This document shows, piece after piece, positions 46,201-57,000 of a DNA stretch of 64,000 nucleotides; position 1 is the stretch's first letter, and every line of letters begins with the position of its first letter. The position numbers and the translations under genes are program-made. The DNA is taken from positions 68,378,001 through 68,442,000 of the forward strand of contig JAFFJZ010000001.1 of assembly GCA_018340375.1 (NCBI GenBank), in the 5' to 3' direction. This stretch comes from Gonatopus flavifemur (Eukaryota > Arthropoda > Insecta > Hymenoptera > Dryinidae). A model generated the notes under the pieces. That model made no database searches. It saw only the letters and a program-made list of their open reading frames with translations, and was not told where the DNA came from.

Positions 46201-49200
46201 CTGGCTCTGTCGGAAATCATCATGCCTGGGAGAAAAACTGACCAAATCCTGACAGAAAATTATCTGTCGGACATTTGGAATACGGTTGCTTTAGAATTTT
46301 ATGTTTAATCTCCATTGATTAATATGAGGCTGTTGCCAAAACTTGATACTCGCAAGTATCTTGTTTTTGGCAATTCAAGCGTTATGACCCTAGTAAGAAT
46401 AATCATGGTGGTTGTCTAGCACCTTTCAAGGCACTAGCAATAAAGCTAGTCACTAGAAAGGGCCTTGGCATTAACTATGAGGTGGCAAGAGTTATTCCTA
46501 CTAGGGTACAAATCTGGCTAGAAGTGATTGATCAATATTGAAAATCATAGTTTGTTATTTTCATTTCTCTACTCTCTCAAGAACTTGGCTTGGAGGAAGA
46601 AATTCACTATGACAGAGAAATCTGGTTTCGCTGGGCACCTTTTTTACTCCCAGACAGGATATTATTGCTCTTGACTGTGAGTTTTCAAATCAACTAATCA
46701 ATTACTAATATACTCAACAATTCAGTGGAATCATTTCAACAAAAGATATCCCACACAGAAAAGTCGTCGAAGAATTGCATCGCATCTTCGTAGAATTGAG
46801 GGAGAAGAGAGGGTGCGCTGGATATTACGTAGTACGATGGAGAAGCGATGGAGAAATGTCCAGTCCGTTTTTCCCGGTGGATATTTCTCCGTTGCCTCTA
46901 CGCTGGTTCTCCATCGTGCCACGTTGCATCCACCGATCCCTTTCTTCTGCCTGAATTCCACGGAGAGGCGACGTAGGTGTCCTGTGTGGGTATATACCAA
47001 TTTCAGATTTTTCTATCACCGCCAATTTTTCTCTCCTTGTACAAGCTAATTAGCTCTTTAAAGAATTGAATTCAAATATCCGAATCTTCCTTATTCGTTT
47101 ATTTACTCTAAGAATATTTTAGAAATGATGGAGATATAAACCCTATTGAGATGTTGCGATTCACTATTAACTCGATCATTCGATCTATCGTACAGATATC
47201 AGTTCGAAAATACATTCACAATCGAAGAGACTGGATCAAAAGGATTGTTGGATTCTCCATCGATCGAATGTTATCGCAAACTAACCGCCAGCATCAAGAA
47301 TCACAAAAAAGCCATCGAGTTTGTATTTGAATGTTGACTCTGGTATCACGATCCAGGTAGCTGGATTTCCTCACGTAGTGACTGCAAGCTGACGCGCATA
47401 TGCGCGCACATGTGCGTGTTGGTCACAATTACAACGTGAGGCAATTTGACTATCCGAGAGTGTCATATTTTTCTGTATGTTCAATTATTGTAGTATCGTG
47501 AACCTAATCTTTGCATGAACAGAGCGATCTGCGAAGATTTCTCTGAGTTCTACCAGATTCCCTTGAGAATTCTTTTTCATTAAAGTTTTCTATTTTCGTA
47601 GAGTATCATAATTCCAGGAAGTTTATGAACAATTTGCTCCAAAAACTTTCATTGTGAAATCAGTAAAATTCTGATTCATCAAGTCTCGCTAATCAATAAT
47701 CCGATTGGAAAGGAAAGTTGGAATCCCTGCTGAAAATTTGAAGCAGAACTTGGCAAAAAAATTATTGTCAAGCTTTGTTCGAAATTGTTCGCATTATTCG
47801 AAATTACCAAATTCGAACATCCTGTCAAAACCTGGTGGCAACATTTTTGTCAATGTTTGACTGAATGTTCCAATTTTGACCGTTTCGTATCAAATCGGTT
47901 GGGAAGTTGATCAGTTTGTTGACCGAATTTCACGTGGAAAAAAGAGTATTCAAAGCCTGACACTGAATTTTGCCTATGGTATTTTTAGCGGGTATTATAT
48001 CGGAGCTTATAAGATTCTTCCCAAACAAATTCAATTAAATTACAAAAGACCATCCTGGATTCTATTAGCTTTTTGCGATCGAATGAAGATTCCTGGAATG
48101 TTAATGTACTACATCAGAAACTGCACGGAGAAAAAATGGTTTGCTACTATAGCGCCTACAAAGAAATTCGTTGTCCTTGCAAAAATATTCACTCCAGCAG
48201 CTAAGACGTTAGTTCTGTTAACAAATTTGTTTATGTCAGTTGTGTACATCATTTTTCTTGCTCTTTGAGCTAGTTTTTTTTGTGGACGCTATAGGAACAG
48301 ACCTGCTTGTTATGCCAGCAATACTTTTTTCTCCGTGTGTATACAAATTTAACAAGTTTCTCCAAGTTCCCACAAAACATGTTGTTGAGTTATGGAACTA
48401 TTACTTGGAGTTGCATGCATGTTGAATTAAATTCAAAAGAAAAACATCTGCATAACATGTTCACCAGATTCATCGAAACAATGAAATCCGCTTACTCAAG
48501 CGCATTTCTTCTCCAATTCATTTTTGGCTTACCCGATATGATTGTGGTTTTAGTGAAAGTGAGTTTCTATTCAATATTCGCCGTCCAACTGTTGTCAAAA
48601 TCTGTTTTTCCGGTTTCGCAGGTAACGATTTTGAATCAGCGCGACGATCTATTACGATATTTGGTATACACCTTAGGTGTCTTCGTTAACGTTCTCCTCC
48701 ACGATGTCGGTGGGGAGATGATAATTGATCACTGTGATCAGTTACCTCTATACGTGTGAGTAGAATTTCTTTTCACCAAGTATACGATTTGTGATACGTT
48801 TGTTGGATTTCAATCTGCCCCCAACATCATTTATTATTATTATTGTTGACATTCCGTTGATTCAATTTATACCGGAAAATTCGGCGATTCAGTCTAACAA
48901 GAAAACTGTATTCCCTGAAAATTTGCAAATACATTTAAACGTAATTTATTCAAAGGGCGAATGGTATTTTATATATGTTTATTTGTATAATCACAATGAA
49001 TTGATTTCTTATCTCAGGTTTCACAGCCAATGGTACAATGCGCCAATTCATGTTCAAAAAGTATTACCGATTGTCTTAAGAAGATGTTTAGAACCCTGTG
49101 TCTTGACGGCTGGTAAATTCATTATTTTGAAACACGAAAGCTACGCCAAGGTATGAATTCAATATTTTATTGTGAATTTCTTGTTTCACAAGGAAGGCTG

Positions 49201-52200
49201 ATTTGCATTGAGCACATACTGTACTGTTTTCGGGATTGCAGAACCTTTTTTGGACGATGAAAGCTGTCCAGGTGGTATTTTAAGGATTAGCTCTAACCAA
49301 AGACTCCTACGCTGTCAAAAATAGTCAGAATTTTCCTATACGCAGCAACCGAAAGATTCCGATCATGCGATAGGAAATTGATTTCCGATGAATGTATATG
49401 AAATTCCCCATAAATTTAACTGAAAATTCCACACTTTATGGGATTTTCTCTATCATTTTTAGTAAATTTATGAAACGCATTGATGTGTTAATTACTTCCG
49501 AATTTATATGTGAATTTTCCCATAGAAATTTTTTACAGTGTACCAAAAAATAGTCTTGAAATGAAAAAGCAAACGATTCTTGGAAAATTACCCGATTTTT
49601 ACCCACTTAGCACGAATGTCTCAGTAATATCTCCAGGATATTCTGAAAATATTACAATGTCTCCAGAAGTTGCAGAATATTCTAAAGATATTACTGAGAC
49701 ATTTGTGCTATGTGGGTAGTCACATGTTTTCCCTTTTCTCTGTATTTAGAAATGGAATATCCAATGTTGCCCTATTACAGAATAAGCCTTCGCTGTCAAA
49801 AATTTGCGTGGGAAAATTCACATAAATGTTCGGAAGTAATTAACACATAGATGCGTTAGAAATTTTCCGTATTTTACCGGAAATTTACTGGAAAATGATG
49901 GTAAAAATCGCATAAAGTTTGGAATTTCTACACGGAGAAACTGTCACGCCGATATTCAGAATCGTGCACATTGAATGTTTTTGAAGTTTGAATCGTTTAT
50001 AGAAACGAACCGAAATTTTGAACTCACAAAATCTGATGACCTCTCGTTACTTTTTACTTCGAATTAACTCTTTGGAACTGAAAACATCGTTTGAAGAATG
50101 TACTGCAAGATTTTTGGTCTCCAACAGCTGAATATTGTGTTGTTTTAGGACCAATTCGTTTCAATAAACGATTCAAACTTCAGCGACATCACATTGATGA
50201 CCAATGTGCAAGGAATAGAATTTCGTTCGCATTGATCTTTGATGCGTGAACATAGGCGGTCACATGTTTACACATTGATATTCACGCATTGAAGATCAAT
50301 GCGCAAAAAATTCTTTTCCTTGCACATTGTCCATCAATGTGCACAATCCTGAATATCGGCGTGACAGTTTCTCCGTGTAGTTAAGAGAAATTTCATATAC
50401 ATTCATCGGAAATTGATATCCAATGGCATCACATTCGTATCGAATTTTCTGGTTGTGGCGTGTAGGAAAATTCCGACCATTTTTCACAGTGTAGGCTCAA
50501 AAGCTTTCACCTTACATCATATCTACATATACTATGAACGTGCATAGTATATATACAACATTCTGATGCTACTAGGGATGAGTTTAATAGTAATATTCGT
50601 TTTGGACAAGTAAGACTTCGTGGCATAAAAAAAGAAAGAAAAATTAGATAATTACAGAAATACTTTCCACACAAATCTCACACTCAATATGCTGGAGTTT
50701 GAAAAGTTTAGAGTTTGAATTGACATTTCCAACCTTCAGTTACCCCATGCGGGTCTCAACCCTATTGGAAAAATCCAGCTATGAGTCCAGGTATCCATCC
50801 GTTATCCTCATGGGGAGGTTGGAACTGCAGCCGGAACTCAGGAATCCATGAAAACAATTTCCCATCTGAGAAACCACGTAGAAATTCACCTAGGAAAACA
50901 TGGGAATCTATCTGATTTCTTGTATGCATTCTCTCCTGGATTTTCTCAATGGGGAAGGGAATTAACAAAAGGTTTATCAAATCTGGCCTCTTGTTCATAT
51001 AGAAGTGCAGAGGTGCAATTTGAAACGAGAACAGGGATCACGTTTAGAAACCTTGATACATTTTTGATCATTCGAACTTCATTCAATTTACTGCGTAACG
51101 CATAACGAAAATACATGAAAGTATCCCAGGCAAGTAATACCAAGACTGACAATTGGACCATGACTGGCGTCAAGCTTGGTATGCGAAGTCTCGTTAGCCT
51201 AGCCCTCGCCAATGCTTGGCTCACCGTAGTTGACTAAGCGTTGATAGAGTCTTGGATACCAATGCTAGGACCAAGCATATTTTGTCATATTTGATCCAAT
51301 TTTCGTTAACCAAGTCTCCACTGATGCTTGGCCCAAGCATATTTTGCCGTATTTGATTCAATTTTCGTTAACCAAGTCTCCACTGATGCTTGGCCCGTCA
51401 CAACCAACCAACCCTTGATAACACCTCAGACATCAATGCTAAGACTAAGCATATTTCGCTGTGTTTGATTTATTTTTCGTCAACCAAGTTTTAATCGACA
51501 CTTGGCTCGCCGTAAGCCTAGATATAGCCACATGACGTGGACTTCGACTTTATTCGCATTTCAGAAACTTGGAAAATTATACGCCTGAATGTACGTTAGC
51601 CCAAATACGGGTATCCTCTCAATGTCCTCCCAGATAGCACGAGAGTCTTAAAAGAGTTCTCTATGGATCCATTTCATTGATTCTGAACTCTTTTAGAACT
51701 CTTGTGCTATCTAGACTAAAGTGACTGTCGAAATCCAATATTTCGGAATTTCATGTGTCGGAATATATCATATTCAATCAAGCTTGGATGCCAATGAGAA
51801 AACTATCCTATTCATTTAGGTTGATTGTATATCAATCATGGCACCAATATCGATTCAAAACATAAAACCAATATTGAATCTTGATATTGAGCCAAGCTTG
51901 GATGCCAAGCGTTGAACATTGTTATCATCCCAGACATTAATCTAGTTTGGTCCCAATGTTGGTAACCATGCTAGGCCCAATGTTGACTAGCGTTGGCTCA
52001 AGCTTGGCACCAAGCTTGGTACATTTGTCAACGCATACCTGGGATGTAAGATGATTGAGGACAAAAATTGTTGAAAAATAAAAAACAACTCTACAACGCC
52101 ACATTTTAGACTTTGCGTAATTAGTTTGTTTTTATTAGAAGATAACTTAATAAATCTCTGCCTTCTTTATTGTAAATAATGGATGAAACCTAATTACGTA

Positions 52201-52263
52201 TTCATTTTTCAGCTCATGAAAACTACAATGTCTTATTTCACGGTACTCGCAACATTTGTGTGA
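43206..52263 (+). CDS. Odorant receptor gene E (complete, 9 exons, 393 aa)
   Basis: Insect odorant receptor, 7tm_6. Exons: 43206-43352, 45075-45197, 45285-45402, 45487-45748, 47196-47318, 48468-48558, 48622-48755, 49018-49150, 52213-52263; 1182 bases in frame with GT/AG borders. It opens MEDVFDGKYYRVNKCLLST with the FGHWPEQ motif shared with D. Exon 2 is IAKLFTLTKDEK with TM2; exon 4 carries FPAEYFVDEEKYFYYLHAH and IYHACGWLAIVG; exon 5 YQFENTFTIEETGSKG; exon 6 TM5 (YSSAFLLQFIFGLPDMIVVL); exon 7 VTILNQRDDLLRYLVYTLGV and TM6; exon 8 FHSQWYNAPIHVQKVLPIV; exon 9 LMKTTMSYFTVLATFV. Introns 6 (63 bases) and 2-3 are short, while introns 1 and 8 are swollen by foldbacks and nested MITEs. An AATAAA at 52390-52395 is a plausible poly(A) signal. 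No defect seen. Confidence 0.92.
43711..44248. mobile_element. 538-bp foldback in intron 1 of gene E
   Basis: The ends CTGGGTCTTTCAGAATTCAT and ATGAATTCTGAAACACCCAG are inverted and flanked by TA (43709-43710, 44249-44250). Pairing continues over most of both arms, including CAATAATTTCCC and AACAAAGAATGATAGGAT words, around a central GCTGGAAGC-like loop. No ORF. Confidence 0.8.
45897..46104. mobile_element. CCCTAGTARAAATGC family MITE
   Basis: The left end TTCCAATAGAAATGCCTAGG faces TTTTACTAGGG at the right. It shares the phrase CATTCACGAGTTTTGTAA with 32790-32810, without the nested insert seen there. A short AT-rich insert (about 45975-46040) may itself be foreign. Intron 4 of gene E. Confidence 0.6.
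46388..46506. mobile_element. CCCTAGTAAGAATAA MITE, 119 bp
   Basis: The ends CCCTAGTAAGAATAATC and GAGTTATTCCTACTAGGG are inverted. The inside has GCACTAGCAATAAAGCTAGT-like facing words. Intron 4 of gene E. Confidence 0.65.
46750..46990. mobile_element. CCCACACAGRAAAG MITE
   Basis: The ends CCCACACAGAAAAGTCGTCG and GACGTAGGTGTCCTGTGTGGG are inverted. The inside has facing GGAGAAATGTCC and GGATATTTCTCC words. Intron 4 of gene E. Confidence 0.65.
47723..47995. repeat. Second copy of the TGCTAAAAAWGCCAGG repeat
   Basis: The left end CCCTGCTGAAAATTTGAAGC and right end GCCTATGGTATTTTTAGCGGG are imperfect inverted repeats. Inner phrases CAGAACTTGGC, GTCAAGCTTTG and TCGAAATTACCAAATTCGAA match 34624-34998 in order. 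Intron 5 of gene E. Confidence 0.6.
49311..49540. mobile_element. CGCTGTCAAAAAT MITE, TA duplication
   Basis: The ends CGCTGTCAAAAATAG and ATTTTTTACAGTG are flanked by TA at 49309-49310 and 49541-49542. The inside has GAAATTGATTTCCGATGAATG and ATTCCCCATAAATTT wording, shared with the outer parts of 49791-50491. Intron 8 of gene E. Confidence 0.7.
49602..49716. mobile_element. CCCACTTAGCACGAATGTCTC MITE, 115 bp
   Basis: The ends CCCACTTAGCACGAATGTCT and AGACATTTGTGCTATGTGGG are inverted, flanked by TA. Pairing runs on through TCAGTAATATCT and AGATATTACTGA. Intron 8 of gene E. A worn relative is at about 30640-30727. Confidence 0.75.
49791..50491. mobile_element. CGCTGTCAAAAAT MITE interrupted by a second MITE
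   Basis: The ends CGCTGTCAAAAATTTGCG and ACCATTTTTCACAGTG are inverted. Outer parts share wording with 49311-49540 (ATTCACATAAATG, CATTCATCGGAAATTGAT). A 447-base element sits inside at 49931-50377; removing it leaves about 254 bases, the usual size of this family. Confidence 0.72.
49931..50377. mobile_element. CACGGAGAAACTGTCACGCC MITE, nested
   Basis: The ends CACGGAGAAACTGTCACGCC and GGCGTGACAGTTTCTCCGTG are perfect over 20 bases and flanked by TA (49929-49930, 50378-50379). Pairing continues through GATATTCAG and CTGAATATC. It lies inside the 49791-50491 element. Confidence 0.85.
51125..52043. mobile_element. CCCAGGYRWGTA element rich in CAAGCTTGG, 919 bp
   Basis: The left end CCCAGGCAAGTAATACCAAG faces the right end AACGCATACCTGGG. 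The inside repeats ACCAAGCTTGG, GCTTGGCCC and ACCAAGTCTCCACTGATGCT. Wording resembles 8572-9195. A short MITE (51631-51713, ends CAGATAGCACGAGAGT/ACTCTTGTGCTATCTAG) is nested in it. Intron 8 of gene E. Confidence 0.65.
51631..51713. mobile_element. CAGATAGCACGAGAGT MITE, 83 bp
   Basis: The ends CAGATAGCACGAGAGTC and AACTCTTGTGCTATCTAG are inverted; AAAAGAGTTC faces GAACTCTTTT inside. It is a small member of the TAGCAC-ended group and is nested in the 51125-52043 element. Confidence 0.65.
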
Positions 52264-53663
52264 ATGCTCCAATCTACAGAACGAAGAAACATGACCCAAA
52301 TAGTCAATCATATAATTCTCCTCCTAATAAAAATTACTTTGAATGAAGCTGAATTTTTTTTATCAAATATTATTTGAATGGGTGTGTTGAATAAAAGAGT
52401 TAAGTTCTTGGTTACGGTTGTTGGATTTTTCTCGTTAAAAATACTCTGCATCACAATAGATGTGTGAGTGGTACTAAGTTTTCGAGGGCACGTGAGGACT
52501 ACCGATCCATTTTGCAACACTGAAAGAAGAAGGAAACAAAGGAGAATTAGATTTCATTACGAATGGAATTCTAGGATAAAAAGTTTTGCTGGTGTTTTTT
52601 CAAGGGAGTTATCAGAGAAAACAAAGAGTAGACTGTGTTATACTATATTTGAATTGGTATTTTCTTTCATAAAATGTATAACTAATTTTCATGAAGTTTT
52701 ATTCATTTTCGATTGAAATTTGATACATTTTTTTGTATACAAAAATGTCAATACTGTATATTCCGGACACACACTCCGAGAAATTTTCAGTCATTTCAAC
52801 TTATCAGGTTGATTGAAAAGCACGACAACCGCTTTTTGTAGTTAATTTAACCATTTTTTTCAATTACAATAACTAATTTTTCGGTTATTTCAACTAAAAT
52901 GATACAGTTAACTTGATTTTGTTAATTAAACCTAGTAGGAAATTGAATTCCTTTCATAACAATCTTGAAATGAATTTTAATTTACTCACCAAATAATAAA
53001 CACTCATCAATCGTGTTTGTTCCATGAACTGATGTTCCAATGATGTGGATTTCCATGTTCGTCAAAGGTATGAAGTATCATGTATGGTTTCTGTGTAAAA
53101 AGAAGTGAATCGTCACGTAACTATTATACATTTTCATTCTTATTCAGTTTTATATGATAGTTTGTTTCCATTCGAATGATTCTATGTAGCATGATGGTAA
53201 AAATCTCATTTTCCAGTCTGGTCTTGTGATATGGAATATGAAGAACATACGCGAGTCTCATTCAAAAACTGGTTATATATTTTTTTGATGATTTTGGAGG
53301 CTCTATAAGAATGTCTCAGTCAAAATGCAGTTATAAGACATCAGACTGAATTTTAGTGAAAATTATATCTTTGTCATGTAATTAATGGAAGCAAGATTGA
53401 TTAATTGAATAAATTTCTTTCAACTCAACAAAAAAAAATGAATCACTCACGTTATTCTAGTTTGTAGACTAAAATGTACATAGTCATACCATACCGTCCA
53501 ACATATTTATCAGAAATTTGATTATATATACACTGAAAAACTTGAAACCCAAAAGAAATTCAGAACAACTGAGTATTTGAATTGAATGAAGCCCGAAACT
53601 CTTCGAAGGAGAACACCAACGAAATAAAACTAGTGTAAAGAACGCTAAATCGTGCTCTCAGTG
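52264..53663. other. Spacer between genes E and F
   Basis: The first part is the gene E 3' flank with AATAAA at 52390-52395. From 52770 to 52930 there are TAGTTAATTTAACC / AACTAATTTTTCGG words of a possible worn repeat. I see no exon or gene. Confidence 0.45.
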
Positions 53664-53676
53664 TGTAAAGACACCT
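53664..53676 (+). promoter_or_regulatory. Conserved upstream motif TGTAAAGACACCT (gene F)
   Basis: Identical 13-base word 422 bases before the gene F ATG, preceded by CAGTG as in gene E (GAGTG). Confidence 0.55.
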
Positions 53677-54085
53677 GTGAAAAATCATGAGTAAGAAACA
53701 CCCTCTGATCATTGCTCATTATTATATTATATGCAATTAATTTAATGATTCTCATTTTCTTTTTCACGCAAGAACATTTTCCATCGCTGCGATGGAAATT
53801 GAATTCAAATATTTTGAGAGATTTCAATGGTTTTGAGGTTTTATGAAGTCCAATGGCACATCAGTATGAAATTCAGAATTACAATCCAGTGAAAATTAAA
53901 GATGTAAATCACATTATCGATTGAATAATTTTTCTCGTTTCACTTCCTGTCGGTCATGAAGGACAATTTTGATTGACATACGTTGCGAAGTAAAAAGGGT
54001 GAATTGGAAAGTGAAAAGATACTTTGTTGTAGTTTATTTTGTACTTTGTAAGCGAATACATCAACTTTTGTACTTATATTACAAG

Positions 54086-57000
54086 ATGTACGATGTGTTC
54101 GATGGGGAGTATTATAAGTTGAATAAGTACCTTTTGTGCTCGTTAGGGCATTGGCACGAACAGAAACTCATCGTTCGTCGAGCGAGTTATATTGTGGGAA
54201 TGACGATTTTCATGTCCTTTTGCCTGCCGATGGTGAGAATGCTGACTCATATATTCGTTTATCTCTTCGACTTTTGATTCAAAGTTAACTTGTGGGAACG
54301 ATTTATCAGGGTTGAAATGAAATTCACATATGTCAAAAGCAACGGTCGGAAAATAACGTACTATACAGTAATGAATAAATTTCTAATCATTTCAGAGTCT
54401 GTAACATCAGCTCTCCCACTCAAGCTCAGCTTATTATAACGCGCCTTAAAAATTTATTGTGTACACAAAAACATTTGCTTGAAAATCATGAACAACGTCG
54501 AACTGTTTAAGAACTTCTGAATTCAAAAATTAATACTGTAAATCGAGGTCAAGCAGGTGGACCGGATACAGCATTTTATGAGTAATAAATGTCGATTGGC
54601 ATCTCAAAAATAAATAATTCACTTCATCCCAGTTTACAGTGCGGGTTTTACTTCGTACAAAGTCAGAATTATTTACTGATATTATTCAAAATTTTGATAA
54701 TATTGGTATTAAGGCAAAATCATTTATCATGAGTCTTGACCATTATTGATGAAATCATTCATACGCAATAATTGACAATCAGATCACAAAGATGAAATGT
54801 TATGAAATGATTATTATGTATTTCTCACAACATTGATGATGATGTAATATACAGTGGCGACGGTATGGAATGAAGGTTAATCTGATGAGTTCATGAAACG
54901 TATTCACTGTACTAAGAATGAAGGTATAAAATTATTCCTCCAGATTTCGAATCATTGAAAGACCCTTGATTCAAACAGATTGATAAATTTGATGAAAATC
55001 TAAAATATTGAGAGTACACTGTAAAAAAAAACTGGAAATTTACTGTGCAACTGGACTGGAAATTTCCAGTGCTAGTACTGGAATATGGATATTCATGTAC
55101 ATGTGCGGAGATTTTGTTGGTACGTTACTCAAAATTTACCAAGCATAACTGAAAATTCAGTCCTTGTACTGGAATTTTCAAGTTTGAGATGATGTACTGG
55201 AATTTCACCATAATTTCGCGAAAATTTTACCGGCTCGTACTACAATTTTATAGTTCTTGTGCACCAGAAAAAAATATCCCCTTAAAAAGAACTTGGGAAA
55301 AATTTCGAATTTACAAAAAAAAAACCTAAACGTTGGTATACTGGAATTATACAGGTTTTTAACTGCAGTTCTCAGGTTTTGTGATGGAATTTTCCAGTTG
55401 GTATGCAACGGGATTTTCCAGTTATGCTGGAATTTAATCACTGTTGCACTGAAATTTTCCACTTCTATTGGACTTCTTCATTTCTGGCAGGAAAAATTTC
55501 AAGTCTTTATATTAAAAATTTCCTGATTGAGATTTTGAATAATAATTGTAATTTTAGCCAATAAAATTGATATATGAGGTTTTTCGAAGACTTATTCTCT
55601 TGTGTATTCTAGATATGAAGCATATATAGTAACCCAAGCTGGCCTTCCACGTGTCGCGCTGTAGCTCATCGGTGAGGTCTTAGGCTTCAGTCGGTGGGCA
55701 GGTAGAAAAGTGTAGGTTCAAATCCCGTTAGGTAGACATGAGTTTCTGTCCATCCAAATGAACGATCAAGTTCCTCAATCATCTTGGAACACAAGAACCC
55801 TGCAAAATCACTTTGCGTGAGCAATTGTTTTTCAATTTTCATGGATATTTTCAGCATTAATTTTCCAGTACATGTCCTGGAAAAGTCCAGTTCGTGTACT
55901 GAAACATTCCAGTACTGAGGCTCAGAAAATTTCCAGTTTTGATGCTGAAATTCCATAACGTTTGCACTGAATTTTTGCAGTACAAATGTGCTAAAATTTT
56001 CCGGTACATGTACTGGAATTTTCCGGTGAAATTTTTTAACAGTGTAGGGCTTTGCACAAGACTCTCTTCAGGAATATCATAAAATCATGTAGAATGCTGA
56101 ATATTTATTGATTTTGTGCAAAGAATTGAGGTGCTTCCAACAAACGCAACATCTAAAACTTCGCGAAAAATGTTGCATACACGGAAAAAGATATTATCTT
56201 TCAAATTACGATGTTAAAATCGTAGCACAAGACCATACTTGAAAAAGCAAGGATTGTCAGATATCAGAGACAGATATTGCTGTTATAACCTTCTTTTGTG
56301 GGAGTGAACATCGTAATGTTACATCTTGGATAGACTGATTCCGCGGGTATAGTCTTCCGCTACGATTTTCACATCGCAATTTATAAGATAATATTTTTCC
56401 CGTGTGAGACGTTTATTAGATATCTGTTAGATATCTAAAAAAACGTCTCGTGCAACATTTTTTGCGAAGTTTGAGACGTTGTATTTGTTCGGCTCCCACA
56501 TTCTACCCGAGTCAAAAAGTGAAACCTGAATCAGCTCTGATTCGTTGCGTATTACGGTGTGAATTAGGTTGAATTTCATTTTTCGCCCTGTTCTCAACCT
56601 GATCTTGCTTTTAACATTCTTATTCAACCTGATGTTAACTTTTTTTCGATCCGATTGAACTCTGGATCGTTGCGTATTACGGAGTTAATCAGGCTTTATA
56701 AAGTATTATAATTTTTCGACTCTGGTATGAATTTCATCCGTACTCCCAAATTATTCTAATCAACTAATTTAGAGTTCGCAAATATATTCGCATTGAAAGG
56801 AGTTGTTTCTCGCTGTATCGATGTCAACTCTTATATATTGAGAATTTGAAAATATTTTGAAAAAATTCACAAGTGATAGAAAGTTCCACGATTCAAGATT
56901 TTTTTGAAATATCAAAAATTTGGTACTTTCTTTTCTTTTTTCGTTCAATCATACGCAGCATTGATTTCAGATGGTAAAAATTGTGGACCTCGAAAGTGGA

